Assembly: GCA_027346035.1 (NCBI GenBank)
Contig: DAIESZ010000001.1
Location: 1 to 13,456, forward strand
DNA length: 13,456 nt
Source of the DNA: Propionibacteriaceae bacterium
GTDB lineage: Bacteria > Actinomycetota > Actinomycetes > Propionibacteriales > Propionibacteriaceae
Direction of reading: 5' to 3'
The translations under genes were made by a program, and so were the position numbers. The notes beneath the pieces were generated by a model, which saw only the letters and a list, made by a program, of their open reading frames with translations, ran no database searches and had not been told where the DNA came from. Numbering within the stretch: the stretch's first letter is position 1; each line of letters opens with the position of its first letter. Positions 7,666-13,456 of the stretch are shown here, piece by piece.

Positions 7666-8373
7666 ATGGATGACCTTCGCGCCCCCCTCAGTGACGCCAA
7701 GATCGCGCTCTACGACGCCTTCGCGGGTACCGGCAAGGCACTGGGCAACGGCACCCGGCTCGAACTGCTCGACCTGCTCGCCCAGGGCGACCGCAACGTC
7801 GACGCGCTCGCCCGCGCGGTCGGAGCCGGTGTCACCACCACGTCGGCGCACCTCCAGGTGCTCAAGCGGGCGGGCCTGGTCAATTCCCGTCGCGACGGTG
7901 TCCAGATGCTGTACCGCCTCTCCGGGCCCGACGTGGCCCATCTGCTCGCCCTGCTGCGTCGGGTGGCCGACGCCCATCGGGCCGAGGTCACCCGGGCCCG
8001 GAACGACTACCTGCGACCGGACGCCGCCACGCATGGCACCCGCAGCATCGACGACCTCGTGCGTGACCTCGGTGGAGACATCGAAGCGTCGGCGCCACAC
8101 TGCACCGTCCTCGACGTGCGCCCCCGGGAGGAGTACCTGGCCGGCCACATCCCCGGCGCGGTATCGATCCCTGTCGACGAACTGGCCGCCCGGGTGTCCG
8201 ACCTGCCCGACGACGCCGAGGTGGTCGTCTACTGCCGCGGGGAGTACTGCGCGTTCGCCTACGACGCCGTACGAATCCTCGCGGACGCCGGGCGGCGCGG
8301 CGTCCGACTCGCAGACGGGATGCTCGAGTGGCGGCTGGCCGAACATCCCGTCGAGTTCGGAGCGGCATCCTGA
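7666..8373 (+). CDS. ArsR-family regulator fused to a rhodanese domain
   Basis: DNA-binding regulator of 235 residues. The N-terminal winged helix covers about residues 20-105 (recognition helix TTTSAHLQVLKRAGLV, wing SRRDGVQMLYRL). A rhodanese domain follows at about 140-232, with LDVRPREEYLAGHIPGA, the active-site loop CRGEYC (catalytic Cys190, second Cys195) and DGMLEW near the end. The HTH half has no cysteine, so unlike BigR- or SqrR-type persulfide sensors any thiol chemistry must lie in the rhodanese (Cys146, 190, 195). A role sensing persulfide or another thiol-reactive signal is therefore inferred from the fusion. ATG 7666 has GGAGG 7 bases upstream, embedded in the dyad. The divergent MFS transporter is the likely target. 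Confidence 0.93.
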   Translation: MDDLRAPLSDAKIALYDAFAGTGKALGNGTRLELLDLLAQGDRNVDALARAVGAGVTTTSAHLQVLKRAGLVNSRRDGVQMLYRLSGPDVAHLLALLRRVADAHRAEVTRARNDYLRPDAATHGTRSIDDLVRDLGGDIEASAPHCTVLDVRPREEYLAGHIPGAVSIPVDELAARVSDLPDDAEVVVYCRGEYCAFAYDAVRILADAGRRGVRLADGMLEWRLAEHPVEFGAAS

Positions 8374-8861
8374 CACCGAGCGCCGCACGGAGCACGGCCG
8401 ACCGAGCCAGGCCCCTTCACCAGTTCCGCGTATCCCAGACCGGGCAGGTGGGCGCCGACGGACCGGTCGACGAGAGGATCGTGGTGACGCCGAGGGCTTC
8501 GGCCATGCGGGTTCGGGTACCGGTCCGCGTATCGCTGAGTCTCATATCGGCGTCGACACCGGGCCACCCTCCTCGCTCTCGAACGGTCCCACGCGGACCC
8601 CAGCTCGGAATTGGCGAACATCGCCGACGCCGTGCCGGTGTGCTCTGGCCTGCGGGTCGCCGCGTTCAGCGTGGCGAACACCGCCACCCTCCCCTCGGCC
8701 CCGGCGACAGTCGACGGTGGAAAGTCGAGGGTCGACTGTCGCCGGCGTCCGCCGGAGGATCAGCGAACCGGCCACGCTCGGACGCGCACTGGAACATCTC
8801 CGGGACCGCAGCCTCTGTCTCGACCCCGCCGACTGCACCGGCGACGAGAACTGCCACGTCA
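8374..8861. other. 488-base stretch without a recognisable intact gene
   Basis: All frames are short or of implausible composition. The only clear structure is the perfect inverted repeat at 8701-8745. Two fragments look more protein-like than the rest. One is a plus-strand frame ending at 8902 with high GC at third positions and three cysteines (SLCLDPADCTGDENC). The other is a minus-strand piece at about 8589-8687 starting MAVFATLNAATRRPEH. I recognise neither. The stretch may be further debris of the decayed unit to its right. Confidence 0.5.
8701..8745. terminator. Perfect 15-bp inverted repeat, likely bidirectional terminator
   Basis: CCGGCGACAGTCGAC (8701-8715) is repeated inverted without mismatch as GTCGACTGTCGCCGG (8731-8745), with a 15-base loop. 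It lies 328 bases past the ArsR-rhodanese stop and 117 bases past the end of the multicopper oxidase remnant, which points the other way. A shared terminator is the simplest reading. There is no T-run, and a protein-binding dyad is possible. Confidence 0.6.
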
Positions 8862-9606
8862 TCACCGGCCGGCCGGCACCGGTCCCCCGCGAACAGCGGT
8901 GATGACGCCGTGCGCACCCCTCTCCGCATCGGCCATGAAGAGCGCGAGGAAGGGACAGTGACCGGCCTGAGGCAGCGCCAACTCGACGAAGCCCCCTGAC
9001 CTGGTTCCAGCGCGCCTGGCTCCCGCCTACGTGCCAGCGAAGGCGTCACGGCCTTCCTTCAACAGGTGCCGCCCTCCATATAGCCCGCGACGAACTGGAC
9101 GCCGGCAACGTGGAAGTCCATCCCCCCGAGCGGCTCGGCGTCGATGAGCCACAGCCGGATCCGCTCCCCCGAGTGCACGATAGTGGGCCAGTGATCGTGC
9201 CGGAAGGCGATGCCGTGTCGGTGGGCGTCACCCGAAGTAGGGCGTCGGCGAAGCGGCTCGACCACACGAGGATCGAGTGGGTGAGGGCACCCAGCAGCCC
9301 GGCGTGACTGGCCGCCCAGCCGACACCCGGGAACTACGGGTGCAGTGCGGCGAGCACCAGGCCCAGCGCCAGCCACAGTACGGCCGCTGATGGCGCAGCG
9401 CCCCGGAGCGGCGGGCCGGCTTCACAGGTCGTTCGGGGGGCGACTGCCGGCCGGATGATCGGGACGTGGCGCTCACCATCGACATCGCGAACCAGGGAAG
9501 CACGGCGGCGGCGCCTCGTCACGCTGACGGGCGAAGCGCGCGGCGTCGACCCGGCGAGCAGGGAGAGTCCGGCCGGTGGGAACAGCAGGGCCGGTGGGAA
9601 CAGCAC
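8862..9606 (-). pseudogene. Decayed multicopper oxidase gene (internally deleted, stops and frameshifts)
   Basis: Remnant of a membrane-anchored actinobacterial multicopper oxidase, in pieces on the minus strand. Piece A (about 9430-9230) encodes membrane segments, LWLALGLVLAALHP, a TAG stop at 9334-9336, then GLLGALTHSILVWSSRFADALLR. Piece B (about 9199-9059), in another frame, is a cupredoxin strand region: HDHWPTIVHSGERIRLWL and GGMDFHVAGVQF, ending in TGA. The same frame continues to LEPGQG; then one G is missing from a G-run (8992-8996). Piece C (8996-8862) reads GGFVELALPQAGHCPF and MADAERGAHG, the C-terminal signature, with Cys where family members I recall have Tyr after the His. Most of the cupredoxin sequence between A and B is absent, so this is not just a sequencing error. 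The 5' limit is uncertain; an ATG at 9662, 4 bases after the DUF2249 stop, may be the original start. Confidence 0.78.
9571..9605. repeat. Two-copy tandem repeat, 18-bp period
   Basis: GGCCGGTGGGAACAGCA occurs at 9571-9587 and again at 9589-9605. In the minus-strand frame leading into the multicopper oxidase remnant it would encode LLFPPA twice. It looks like a replication-slippage duplication in or just upstream of the pseudogene. Confidence 0.8.
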
Positions 9607-9666
9607 AGCCCGGGCCCCGCCGGGCGGCGTCAGCCGAGGATCCCCATCTCCCGACCGGCCATCGGA

Positions 9667-9963
9667 TCAGCGACGCGCCAACTGGAGCCGCCAGGCCTCG
9701 GGGCCGCGTTCGAGGTAGGTGACCTCGATCGCGTCGCCCTCGCGCTCGGCGATCTGGGCCAGCAGCGGCTTGGGGTCGTGCGGGGCGACGAGCACCATCG
9801 CGCCGCCGGGCTTCACCCCGGAGAGCGCACCGAAGATCGTCGCGTGCCGGATGGCGTGCGGGATGGCCCGGGCGTCGAGTTCGGGAATGCCCTCGTCCTC
9901 GCCGCACGTGCAACCCGAGTGGGCTTCGGTCAGGGGAATCTCGGTCACGGAATGTCCTTTCAT
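9667..9963 (-). CDS. DUF2249 domain-containing protein
   Basis: Small cytoplasmic protein of 98 residues. The DUF2249 core covers about residues 27-90, with LDARAIPHAIRHATIFGAL and then KPGGAMVLVAPHDPKPLLAQ, the HDPxPL signature. A short N-terminal extension carries Cys18 and Cys20 in SGCTCGED, a possible metal or redox site. The molecular function of DUF2249 is not established; the domain is often found near hemerythrin, nitrite reductase or nitric-oxide-related genes. I start at ATG 9963; a weak GGAAA lies upstream, and the frame extends only to a TTG at 9975. It faces a divergent SufR-like regulator across an AT-rich gap and is followed within a few bases by the multicopper oxidase remnant, which was probably co-transcribed. 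Confidence 0.9.
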   Translation of the reverse strand: MKGHSVTEIPLTEAHSGCTCGEDEGIPELDARAIPHAIRHATIFGALSGVKPGGAMVLVAPHDPKPLLAQIAEREGDAIEVTYLERGPEAWRLQLARR

Positions 9964-9974
9964 CGCTTTTTCCA

Positions 9975-10012
9975 ATGTTCATCTGTTATTTAACATCTTA
10001 GGTGTATAAAAT
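9975..10012. promoter_or_regulatory. AT-rich divergent promoter with dyad elements
   Basis: This gap is one of the most AT-rich patches of the window. It holds GTTATTTAAC (9985-9994, near-palindromic) nested with ATGTT (9975-9979) and AACAT (9992-9996). On the plus strand TATAAAAT (10005-10012) can serve as a -10 box for the regulator. On the minus strand TTGCCA, 18 bases, TTAAAT is a plausible -35/-10 pair for the DUF2249 gene, with the near-palindrome over its -10. Binding by the adjacent regulator is inference. Confidence 0.5.
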
Positions 10013-10044
10013 GGCAAGTGACCGACCAGAGACGAGGGAGCCCC

Positions 10045-10737
10045 ATGACTCATCCGGCAGAGCCGGGAGCGACGTCGGCGATCGCCGTCCGCGGGACCCG
10101 TGGCCGGGTGCTCGCGGCGATCCGTCTGGCCGCCGAGCCCCCGACGATCGACGACCTCGCGACCCAACTCGACCTGCACGTGAACACGGTCCGCGCCCAC
10201 CTCGACGCCCTCGATGCCGCAGGGCTGCTGCAGCGCGGGCGCCGCCCAACCGGGGGACGCGGACGCCCGCACACGGTCTACCGGCCGACGGCGGACGCCG
10301 CCCGGGCAGGCGATCGCAACTACCGGCTGCTCGCCGGCGTCCTGATGCAGCATCTGGTCGACACGTCGCCCGACCCCGTGACGGCCGCCCTGGACGCCGG
10401 CCACGGCTGGGCGCACGGACTCGCGGTGGCACCCGTGGGCGACGGTCCCGGACCGCCCCGGCCCCCTGCCGAGACCGTCCTCGACCTGCTCGACGACATG
10501 GGGTTCGACCCGCAGGGCGACCCGGGCCGCCTGCCCACCGAGTTGGTGCTGCACAACTGCCCGTTCCGGGAATTGGTCGACGAGTACCAGGGTGTGGCCT
10601 GCGCGGTGCACCTGGGCCTGATCGAGGGGGTGCTCGCCACCGGCCACCGTGATGCTCCTGCACCCCGGGTCGGCCTCATCCCGTTCGTCACCCCCGGACG
10701 TTGCCTCGTGCGACTGTCGGAGGAGCTACAGGAGTAG
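10045..10737 (+). CDS. Winged-helix transcriptional regulator with SufR-like cysteine domain
   Basis: DNA-binding regulator of 230 residues. The winged helix spans about residues 15-82 (TIDDLATQLDLHVNTVRAHL, wing GGRGRPHTVYR). The C-terminal domain has Cys172 in NCPFREL, Cys186 and His189 in ACAVHLGLIEG, and Cys220 in PGRCLVRL. This spacing resembles the iron-sulfur ligands of SufR-type regulators, so a redox- or nitric-oxide-sensitive cluster is a reasonable inference. I start at ATG 10045, which has GAGGGAG 4 bases upstream. An in-frame GTG at 10018 lies 5 bases after the -10-like TAAAAT and could be a leaderless start adding 9 residues. The divergent DUF2249 gene, and formerly the oxidase gene behind it, are the likely targets. 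Confidence 0.87.
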   Translation: MTHPAEPGATSAIAVRGTRGRVLAAIRLAAEPPTIDDLATQLDLHVNTVRAHLDALDAAGLLQRGRRPTGGRGRPHTVYRPTADAARAGDRNYRLLAGVLMQHLVDTSPDPVTAALDAGHGWAHGLAVAPVGDGPGPPRPPAETVLDLLDDMGFDPQGDPGRLPTELVLHNCPFRELVDEYQGVACAVHLGLIEGVLATGHRDAPAPRVGLIPFVTPGRCLVRLSEELQE

Positions 10738-10750
10738 GGCTTGAGCCGTT

Positions 10751-10784
10751 CGGAGCACGCCGGACACCGCGCGTCGGCACTCCG
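10751..10784. terminator. Possible bidirectional terminator between the SufR-like regulator and htdX
   Basis: CGGAG (10751-10755) pairs with CTCCG (10780-10784), and inside it GCCG (10759-10762) with CGGC (10775-10778), separated by a small bulge. It lies in the 71-base gap between two converging genes. Imperfect stem and no T-run. Confidence 0.4.
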
Positions 10785-10808
10785 CACCACCCGATGGCGT
10801 GCCGCGCC

Positions 10809-11660
10809 CTACCGGGACTCGAACTCGCCGACCAGATGCGGCCGGCCGTCCCGACCGACGACCGCGAACCGGGTGGTTCCGGCCTCCCCGGCCACCGCGA
10901 AGCCGACGCGACCCGGCAGTCGCAGCGGAGCGGCGAACTGCACCCGGACGCCGTAGCGCTCGGGCAGGGCGCCCCCGAGTCCGGCGAGGGCACGGGCGTG
11001 CGTCCACATCCCGTGCATGATCGGGCGGCTCAGCCCGAACGGCCGGGCCGTGAACGGGTGCAGGTGGATGGGGTTGTAGTCGCCGGACACCGCGGCGTAG
11101 CGGCGTCCGAGATCCGGCGCAAGGAGCCACTGCTGCGACGCCGGGGCCTCGGGCAACCGAAGGTGCACGGTGGGCTCGGGCTCACCGGGCAGGGTCCGGG
11201 TGGTCGTGAGGTAGGTCGACACGCCCCGCCACACGACCTGGCCAGCCACCCAGGCCTCGCCGACCAGGTCGAACGCGACCCCCTTGCGGTGTGGACGCGG
11301 ATCGGCCGCGCGCACGCTCAGGTCGAGCGGGACGCCGGCGGCCACGGGCTGCTCGACGACCATCCGGTTGCCGAGGTGCAGAATGCCGGCGAGCGGGAAC
11401 GGGAAGTCGGGTCGGGACATCAGCCACGCCTGCAGCGGGAAGGACAGCACGTGCAGCCAGGTGGCCGGCAGCGTGTCACGGAGGGCGAACCCGCACAGCC
11501 GGTCGTAGGCGGCGAGCCGTCCGGTGGGCGTGCGGACGCCGCGCACGACCACCGCGACGTCGGGCAGTCCCGCGTCGGCCGGTGGCCGGTTGCGCGTGAC
11601 GGCCGCCCGCCAGAGCGCGGCGGGAACGTGCGGCAGGCGGGTCAGCTCGATCGTGGTCAC
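10809..11660 (-). CDS. htdX: MaoC-like (R)-specific enoyl-CoA hydratase, HtdX-type
   Basis: Hot-dog-fold hydratase/dehydratase that interconverts trans-2-enoyl and (3R)-hydroxyacyl thioesters. The 283-residue protein is a double hot-dog: a degenerate N-terminal half (about 1-150) and a C-terminal MaoC half with the hydratase-2 motif YAAVSGDYNPIHLHPF, catalytic Asp194 and His199. Length and neighbour match mycobacterial HtdX (Rv0241c), which sits beside fabG4. I start at GTG 11660, which overlaps the fabG4 stop in a GTGA arrangement, so translation is probably coupled; starts further upstream lie inside fabG4. It would act on the product of the reductase encoded just before it, in beta-oxidation direction or in chain elongation. 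The symbol is by homology of family and gene order, not by proven function here. Confidence 0.9.
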   Translation of the reverse strand: MTTIELTRLPHVPAALWRAAVTRNRPPADAGLPDVAVVVRGVRTPTGRLAAYDRLCGFALRDTLPATWLHVLSFPLQAWLMSRPDFPFPLAGILHLGNRMVVEQPVAAGVPLDLSVRAADPRPHRKGVAFDLVGEAWVAGQVVWRGVSTYLTTTRTLPGEPEPTVHLRLPEAPASQQWLLAPDLGRRYAAVSGDYNPIHLHPFTARPFGLSRPIMHGMWTHARALAGLGGALPERYGVRVQFAAPLRLPGRVGFAVAGEAGTTRFAVVGRDGRPHLVGEFESR

Positions 11661-13069
11661 GCACCCACCAGGTTCTGCCCGCACACGCGCACCACCTGGG
11701 CGTCGATACCGCCGGACGCCGGGTCGCACAGCCAGGCGATGGTTTCGGCGACGTCGACGGGCTGTCCGCCCTGTGACAGGGAGTTGCTGCGTCGGAACAC
11801 CTCACGCTGCACGAACGGGATCGCGGCGGTCATGTCGGTCTCGATGAATCCCGGAGCGACCGCGTTGACCGTGATCGGCCGATCCCGCAACCCGTCGGCC
11901 ATCGCCCACACCAGCCCCATGACACCGGCCTTGGACGCCGCATAGTTCGCCTGGCCGCGGTTCCCCGCCACGCCCGACGTGGAGGCGATGCCGACGATCC
12001 GCCCGGGCTCGGCCAACCCGCCCGGCACGGCGGCATCGAGCAGGATCGCGTTGATGGCGATCTGCGCCGCGAGGTTCACCCGCAGCACCTGCGACCAGCG
12101 GTTCTCGTCGAGGTTGGCCAGCAGTTTGTCCCGGGTGATGCCGGCGTTGTGCACGATTGCCCAGAGGCGGGTGTCGATCCCGTGCCGCCCGACCACGTGG
12201 GCGGCGATCCGCCGGCCGGCGTCGGGAGCGGTGATGTCCAGTTGCAGGGCCGAACCGCCCACGGCGTTCGCGACCCGGGCCAGCGACTCCCCCGCCTGGG
12301 GAACGTCGACGCAGATCACGGTGGCGCCGTCGCGGGACATCGTGCGGGCGATCGCCGCACCAATCCCCCGAGCAGCCCCGGTGACCGCGACGACCCGTCC
12401 GGCGAGTGGACGCGCGGGATCGTACGCGTCACCCGCGGCATCCTCCGCCTTGCGCGGGCGCACCCGGATCACCTGGCCGTCGACGAAGGCCGAGCGGCCG
12501 TCGAGCAGGAACGAGAGCGTGGACGCGAGGTCGTCGGGACCCACGCCCGCCCCGCACGCGACGAGATTCGCCGTGGAGCCTCCGCGCAGTTCCTTGCCGA
12601 CGGTGCGCACGATGCCGTCGAGCGACTGGGCCACCGCCCTCGCCTCGAGACCGTCGACGGCCGAGGCGTCGTCGGCGACGACGATCACCCGCCCGGACGC
12701 CTCCATCCCCCGCATGGCCGGACGCAGCATCGCGCGCACCGGTTCCAGATCGGCGATCGTCCGGACCCCGGTGGCGTCGATGACCAGAGCGCCCAGCCTC
12801 GCATGGTAGGCGGGTGGCCGCACCCGACCGTCGGCGTCCCGGGTCTGCTGATCGGGCTCGTCCCGCAGGGGCCCGGTGCCGACCAGGCCGAGCACGTCCA
12901 GCGTCCGCTCGGCGAGCACTCCGCCGGTCGCCGGTCCCAGCCCGATCGGCCCGGCGGGACGAACGCGGCCGCGCCGAAGGACCGGAGGGTCGGCCAGGCC
13001 CGCCCTCCGGGCGACGGCATGTCCCACAGACGTGGCGTAGATCCGCTCGAGAACGCTCCGACCGGCCAT
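11657..13069 (-). CDS. fabG4: High-molecular-weight 3-oxoacyl thioester reductase, FabG4-type
   Basis: NAD(P)H-dependent reductase of 3-oxoacyl-CoA/ACP to (3R)-hydroxyacyl thioesters. At 470 residues it is about twice the usual FabG. The extra N-terminal domain (about 1-210) is the flavodoxin-like region typical of HMwFabG. The C-terminal SDR domain has the cofactor loop TGAARGIG (230-237), HNAGITRD, Asn332 and the catalytic Ser363, Tyr376 and Lys380 (ANYAASKAG); it ends RVCGQNLVGA, as in mycobacterial FabG4. ATG 13069 has GGAGGG 6 bases upstream and shares one base with the thiolase stop (TGATG); a GTG at 13072 is too close to that site. The 3' end overlaps htdX by 4 bases. The order thiolase, reductase, hydratase makes a compact acyl-chain module. 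Confidence 0.94.
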   Translation of the reverse strand: MAGRSVLERIYATSVGHAVARRAGLADPPVLRRGRVRPAGPIGLGPATGGVLAERTLDVLGLVGTGPLRDEPDQQTRDADGRVRPPAYHARLGALVIDATGVRTIADLEPVRAMLRPAMRGMEASGRVIVVADDASAVDGLEARAVAQSLDGIVRTVGKELRGGSTANLVACGAGVGPDDLASTLSFLLDGRSAFVDGQVIRVRPRKAEDAAGDAYDPARPLAGRVVAVTGAARGIGAAIARTMSRDGATVICVDVPQAGESLARVANAVGGSALQLDITAPDAGRRIAAHVVGRHGIDTRLWAIVHNAGITRDKLLANLDENRWSQVLRVNLAAQIAINAILLDAAVPGGLAEPGRIVGIASTSGVAGNRGQANYAASKAGVMGLVWAMADGLRDRPITVNAVAPGFIETDMTAAIPFVQREVFRRSNSLSQGGQPVDVAETIAWLCDPASGGIDAQVVRVCGQNLVGA

Positions 13070-13456
13070 CACATGCCCTCCAGAATCGCCACGACGCCCT
13101 GGCCGCCGGCCGCGCAGATCGACACGAGGCCGAGCGACCCGGTGCCCCGCTCCGCCAGCATCTTCGCGAGGGACGCCACGATCCGCGCGCCGGTGGCCGC
13201 GAAGGGGTGCCCGGCTGCCAGCGACGACCCGTTGACGTTCAGCCGGGACCGGTCGAGGTCACCGAGACCCTCCCGTTTCCACCCCTCGAGCGTCGCCAGC
13301 ACCGTGGCCGCGAACGCCTCGTGCACCTCGACGAGGTCGAAGTCCGCCAGCGTGAGGCCGGTTCGCTCGAGCAGCACCGGCAGGGCCCGCACGGGGGCCA
13401 GCAGCAGATCCTCCCGGCCGGTGAGGTAGTCGGAGGCCGCCACCTGGGCGTCGACG
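13069..13456 (-). CDS. Acetyl-CoA acyltransferase (thiolase), C-terminal part; 5' end outside window
   Basis: Thiolase that cleaves 3-ketoacyl-CoA with CoA, or runs in reverse as a condensing enzyme. The frame is open to the right edge, so only about 128 C-terminal residues are seen. They hold the conserved motifs of the C-terminal half: VEVHEAFA, NVNGSSLAAGHPFAATGAR with the catalytic His, and SICAAGGQG with the second active-site Cys. The sequence resembles the FadA2/FadI group. In Mycobacterium tuberculosis fadA2 lies next to fabG4, as I recall in divergent orientation; here the two are co-directional with overlapping stop and start, which points to one operon. The nucleophilic Cys in the N-terminal half cannot be checked. 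Confidence 0.93.
   Translation of the reverse strand, partial: VDAQVAASDYLTGREDLLLAPVRALPVLLERTGLTLADFDLVEVHEAFAATVLATLEGWKREGLGDLDRSRLNVNGSSLAAGHPFAATGARIVASLAKMLAERGTGSLGLVSICAAGGQGVVAILEGM

Noticed and set aside
7594..8388. 265-residue upstream extension of the MFS frame on the minus strand
   Set aside because: It is antisense to the well-supported ArsR-rhodanese gene and has no transporter character.
8259..8687. Minus-strand 142-codon frame
   Set aside because: It mostly covers the end of the ArsR-rhodanese gene in antisense; the first about 30 codons look protein-like but match nothing I recognise.
7133..8902. Long plus-strand frame of 589 codons
   Set aside because: Composition is Ser/Pro/Arg/Thr-rich as in shadow frames of high-GC DNA, and it overlaps the MFS and ArsR-rhodanese genes. 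Only its last part was kept as a possible fragment.
8862..9606. Programmed frameshifting or sequencing error as the explanation for the broken oxidase
   Set aside because: The G-run slip alone could be an error, but two in-frame stops and the loss of most cupredoxin sequence cannot be explained that way.
10701..11945. 414-codon plus-strand frame opposite htdX and fabG4
   Set aside because: Shadow frame; the opposite strand carries conserved catalytic motifs.
12149..13429. 426-codon plus-strand frame opposite fabG4 and the thiolase
   Set aside because: Shadow frame with low-complexity composition; SDR and thiolase motifs are on the other strand.

Overview
The window comes from a high-GC chromosome with strong G/C third-position bias, GTG starts, tightly overlapping genes and actinobacterial families (high-molecular-weight FabG with a MaoC partner, ArsR-rhodanese fusion, CmtR-type ArsR). 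It suggests an actinobacterium; I cannot place it to order. No rRNA, tRNA, CRISPR array or transposase is visible.

Layout, left to right. (1) 2-1171 (+): C-terminal half of a heavy-metal P-type ATPase cut by the left edge, closed by a perfect 12-bp hairpin. (2) 1330-3420 (+): glycogen debranching enzyme GlgX. (3) 3617-4564 (+): secreted SGNH/GDSL esterase or lipase, followed by a hairpin shared with the next, converging unit. (4) 4631-7593 (-): read leftwards, an MFS transporter, a YnfA-family small membrane protein, a CmtR-type metal-sensing ArsR repressor and a CDF metal efflux pump. The genes are closely packed, and the repressor overlaps the pump gene by 11 bases. (5) 7666-8373 (+): ArsR-rhodanese fusion regulator divergent from the MFS gene, with a 10-bp inverted repeat in the 72-base gap that also covers its own ribosome binding site. 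(6) 8374-8861: no convincing intact gene, but a perfect 15-bp inverted repeat. (7) 8862-about 9606 (-): a decayed, internally deleted multicopper oxidase gene with stops and frameshifts. (8) 9667-9963 (-): DUF2249 protein, divergent from 10045-10737 (+), a winged-helix regulator with a SufR-like cysteine-bearing C-terminal domain; the gap between them is AT-rich. (9) 10809-13456 (-): a fatty-acyl operon of thiolase (cut by the right edge), FabG4-type ketoacyl reductase and MaoC/HtdX-type enoyl hydratase, with 1-4 base overlaps.

How the parts fit. Regions 1 and 4 are metal export and its control. Region 5 is probably a sulfur- or redox-responsive switch for the MFS exporter. Regions 7-8 look like a redox or nitrogen-oxide unit whose copper enzyme has been lost while regulator and DUF2249 gene remain. 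Region 9 supplies consecutive steps of acyl-chain beta-oxidation or elongation. The most noteworthy items are the multicopper oxidase remnant beside an intact regulator pair, the dyad operator at the ArsR-rhodanese/MFS junction, and the CmtR-type sensor coupled to a CDF pump. I did not find a clearly unprecedented system.
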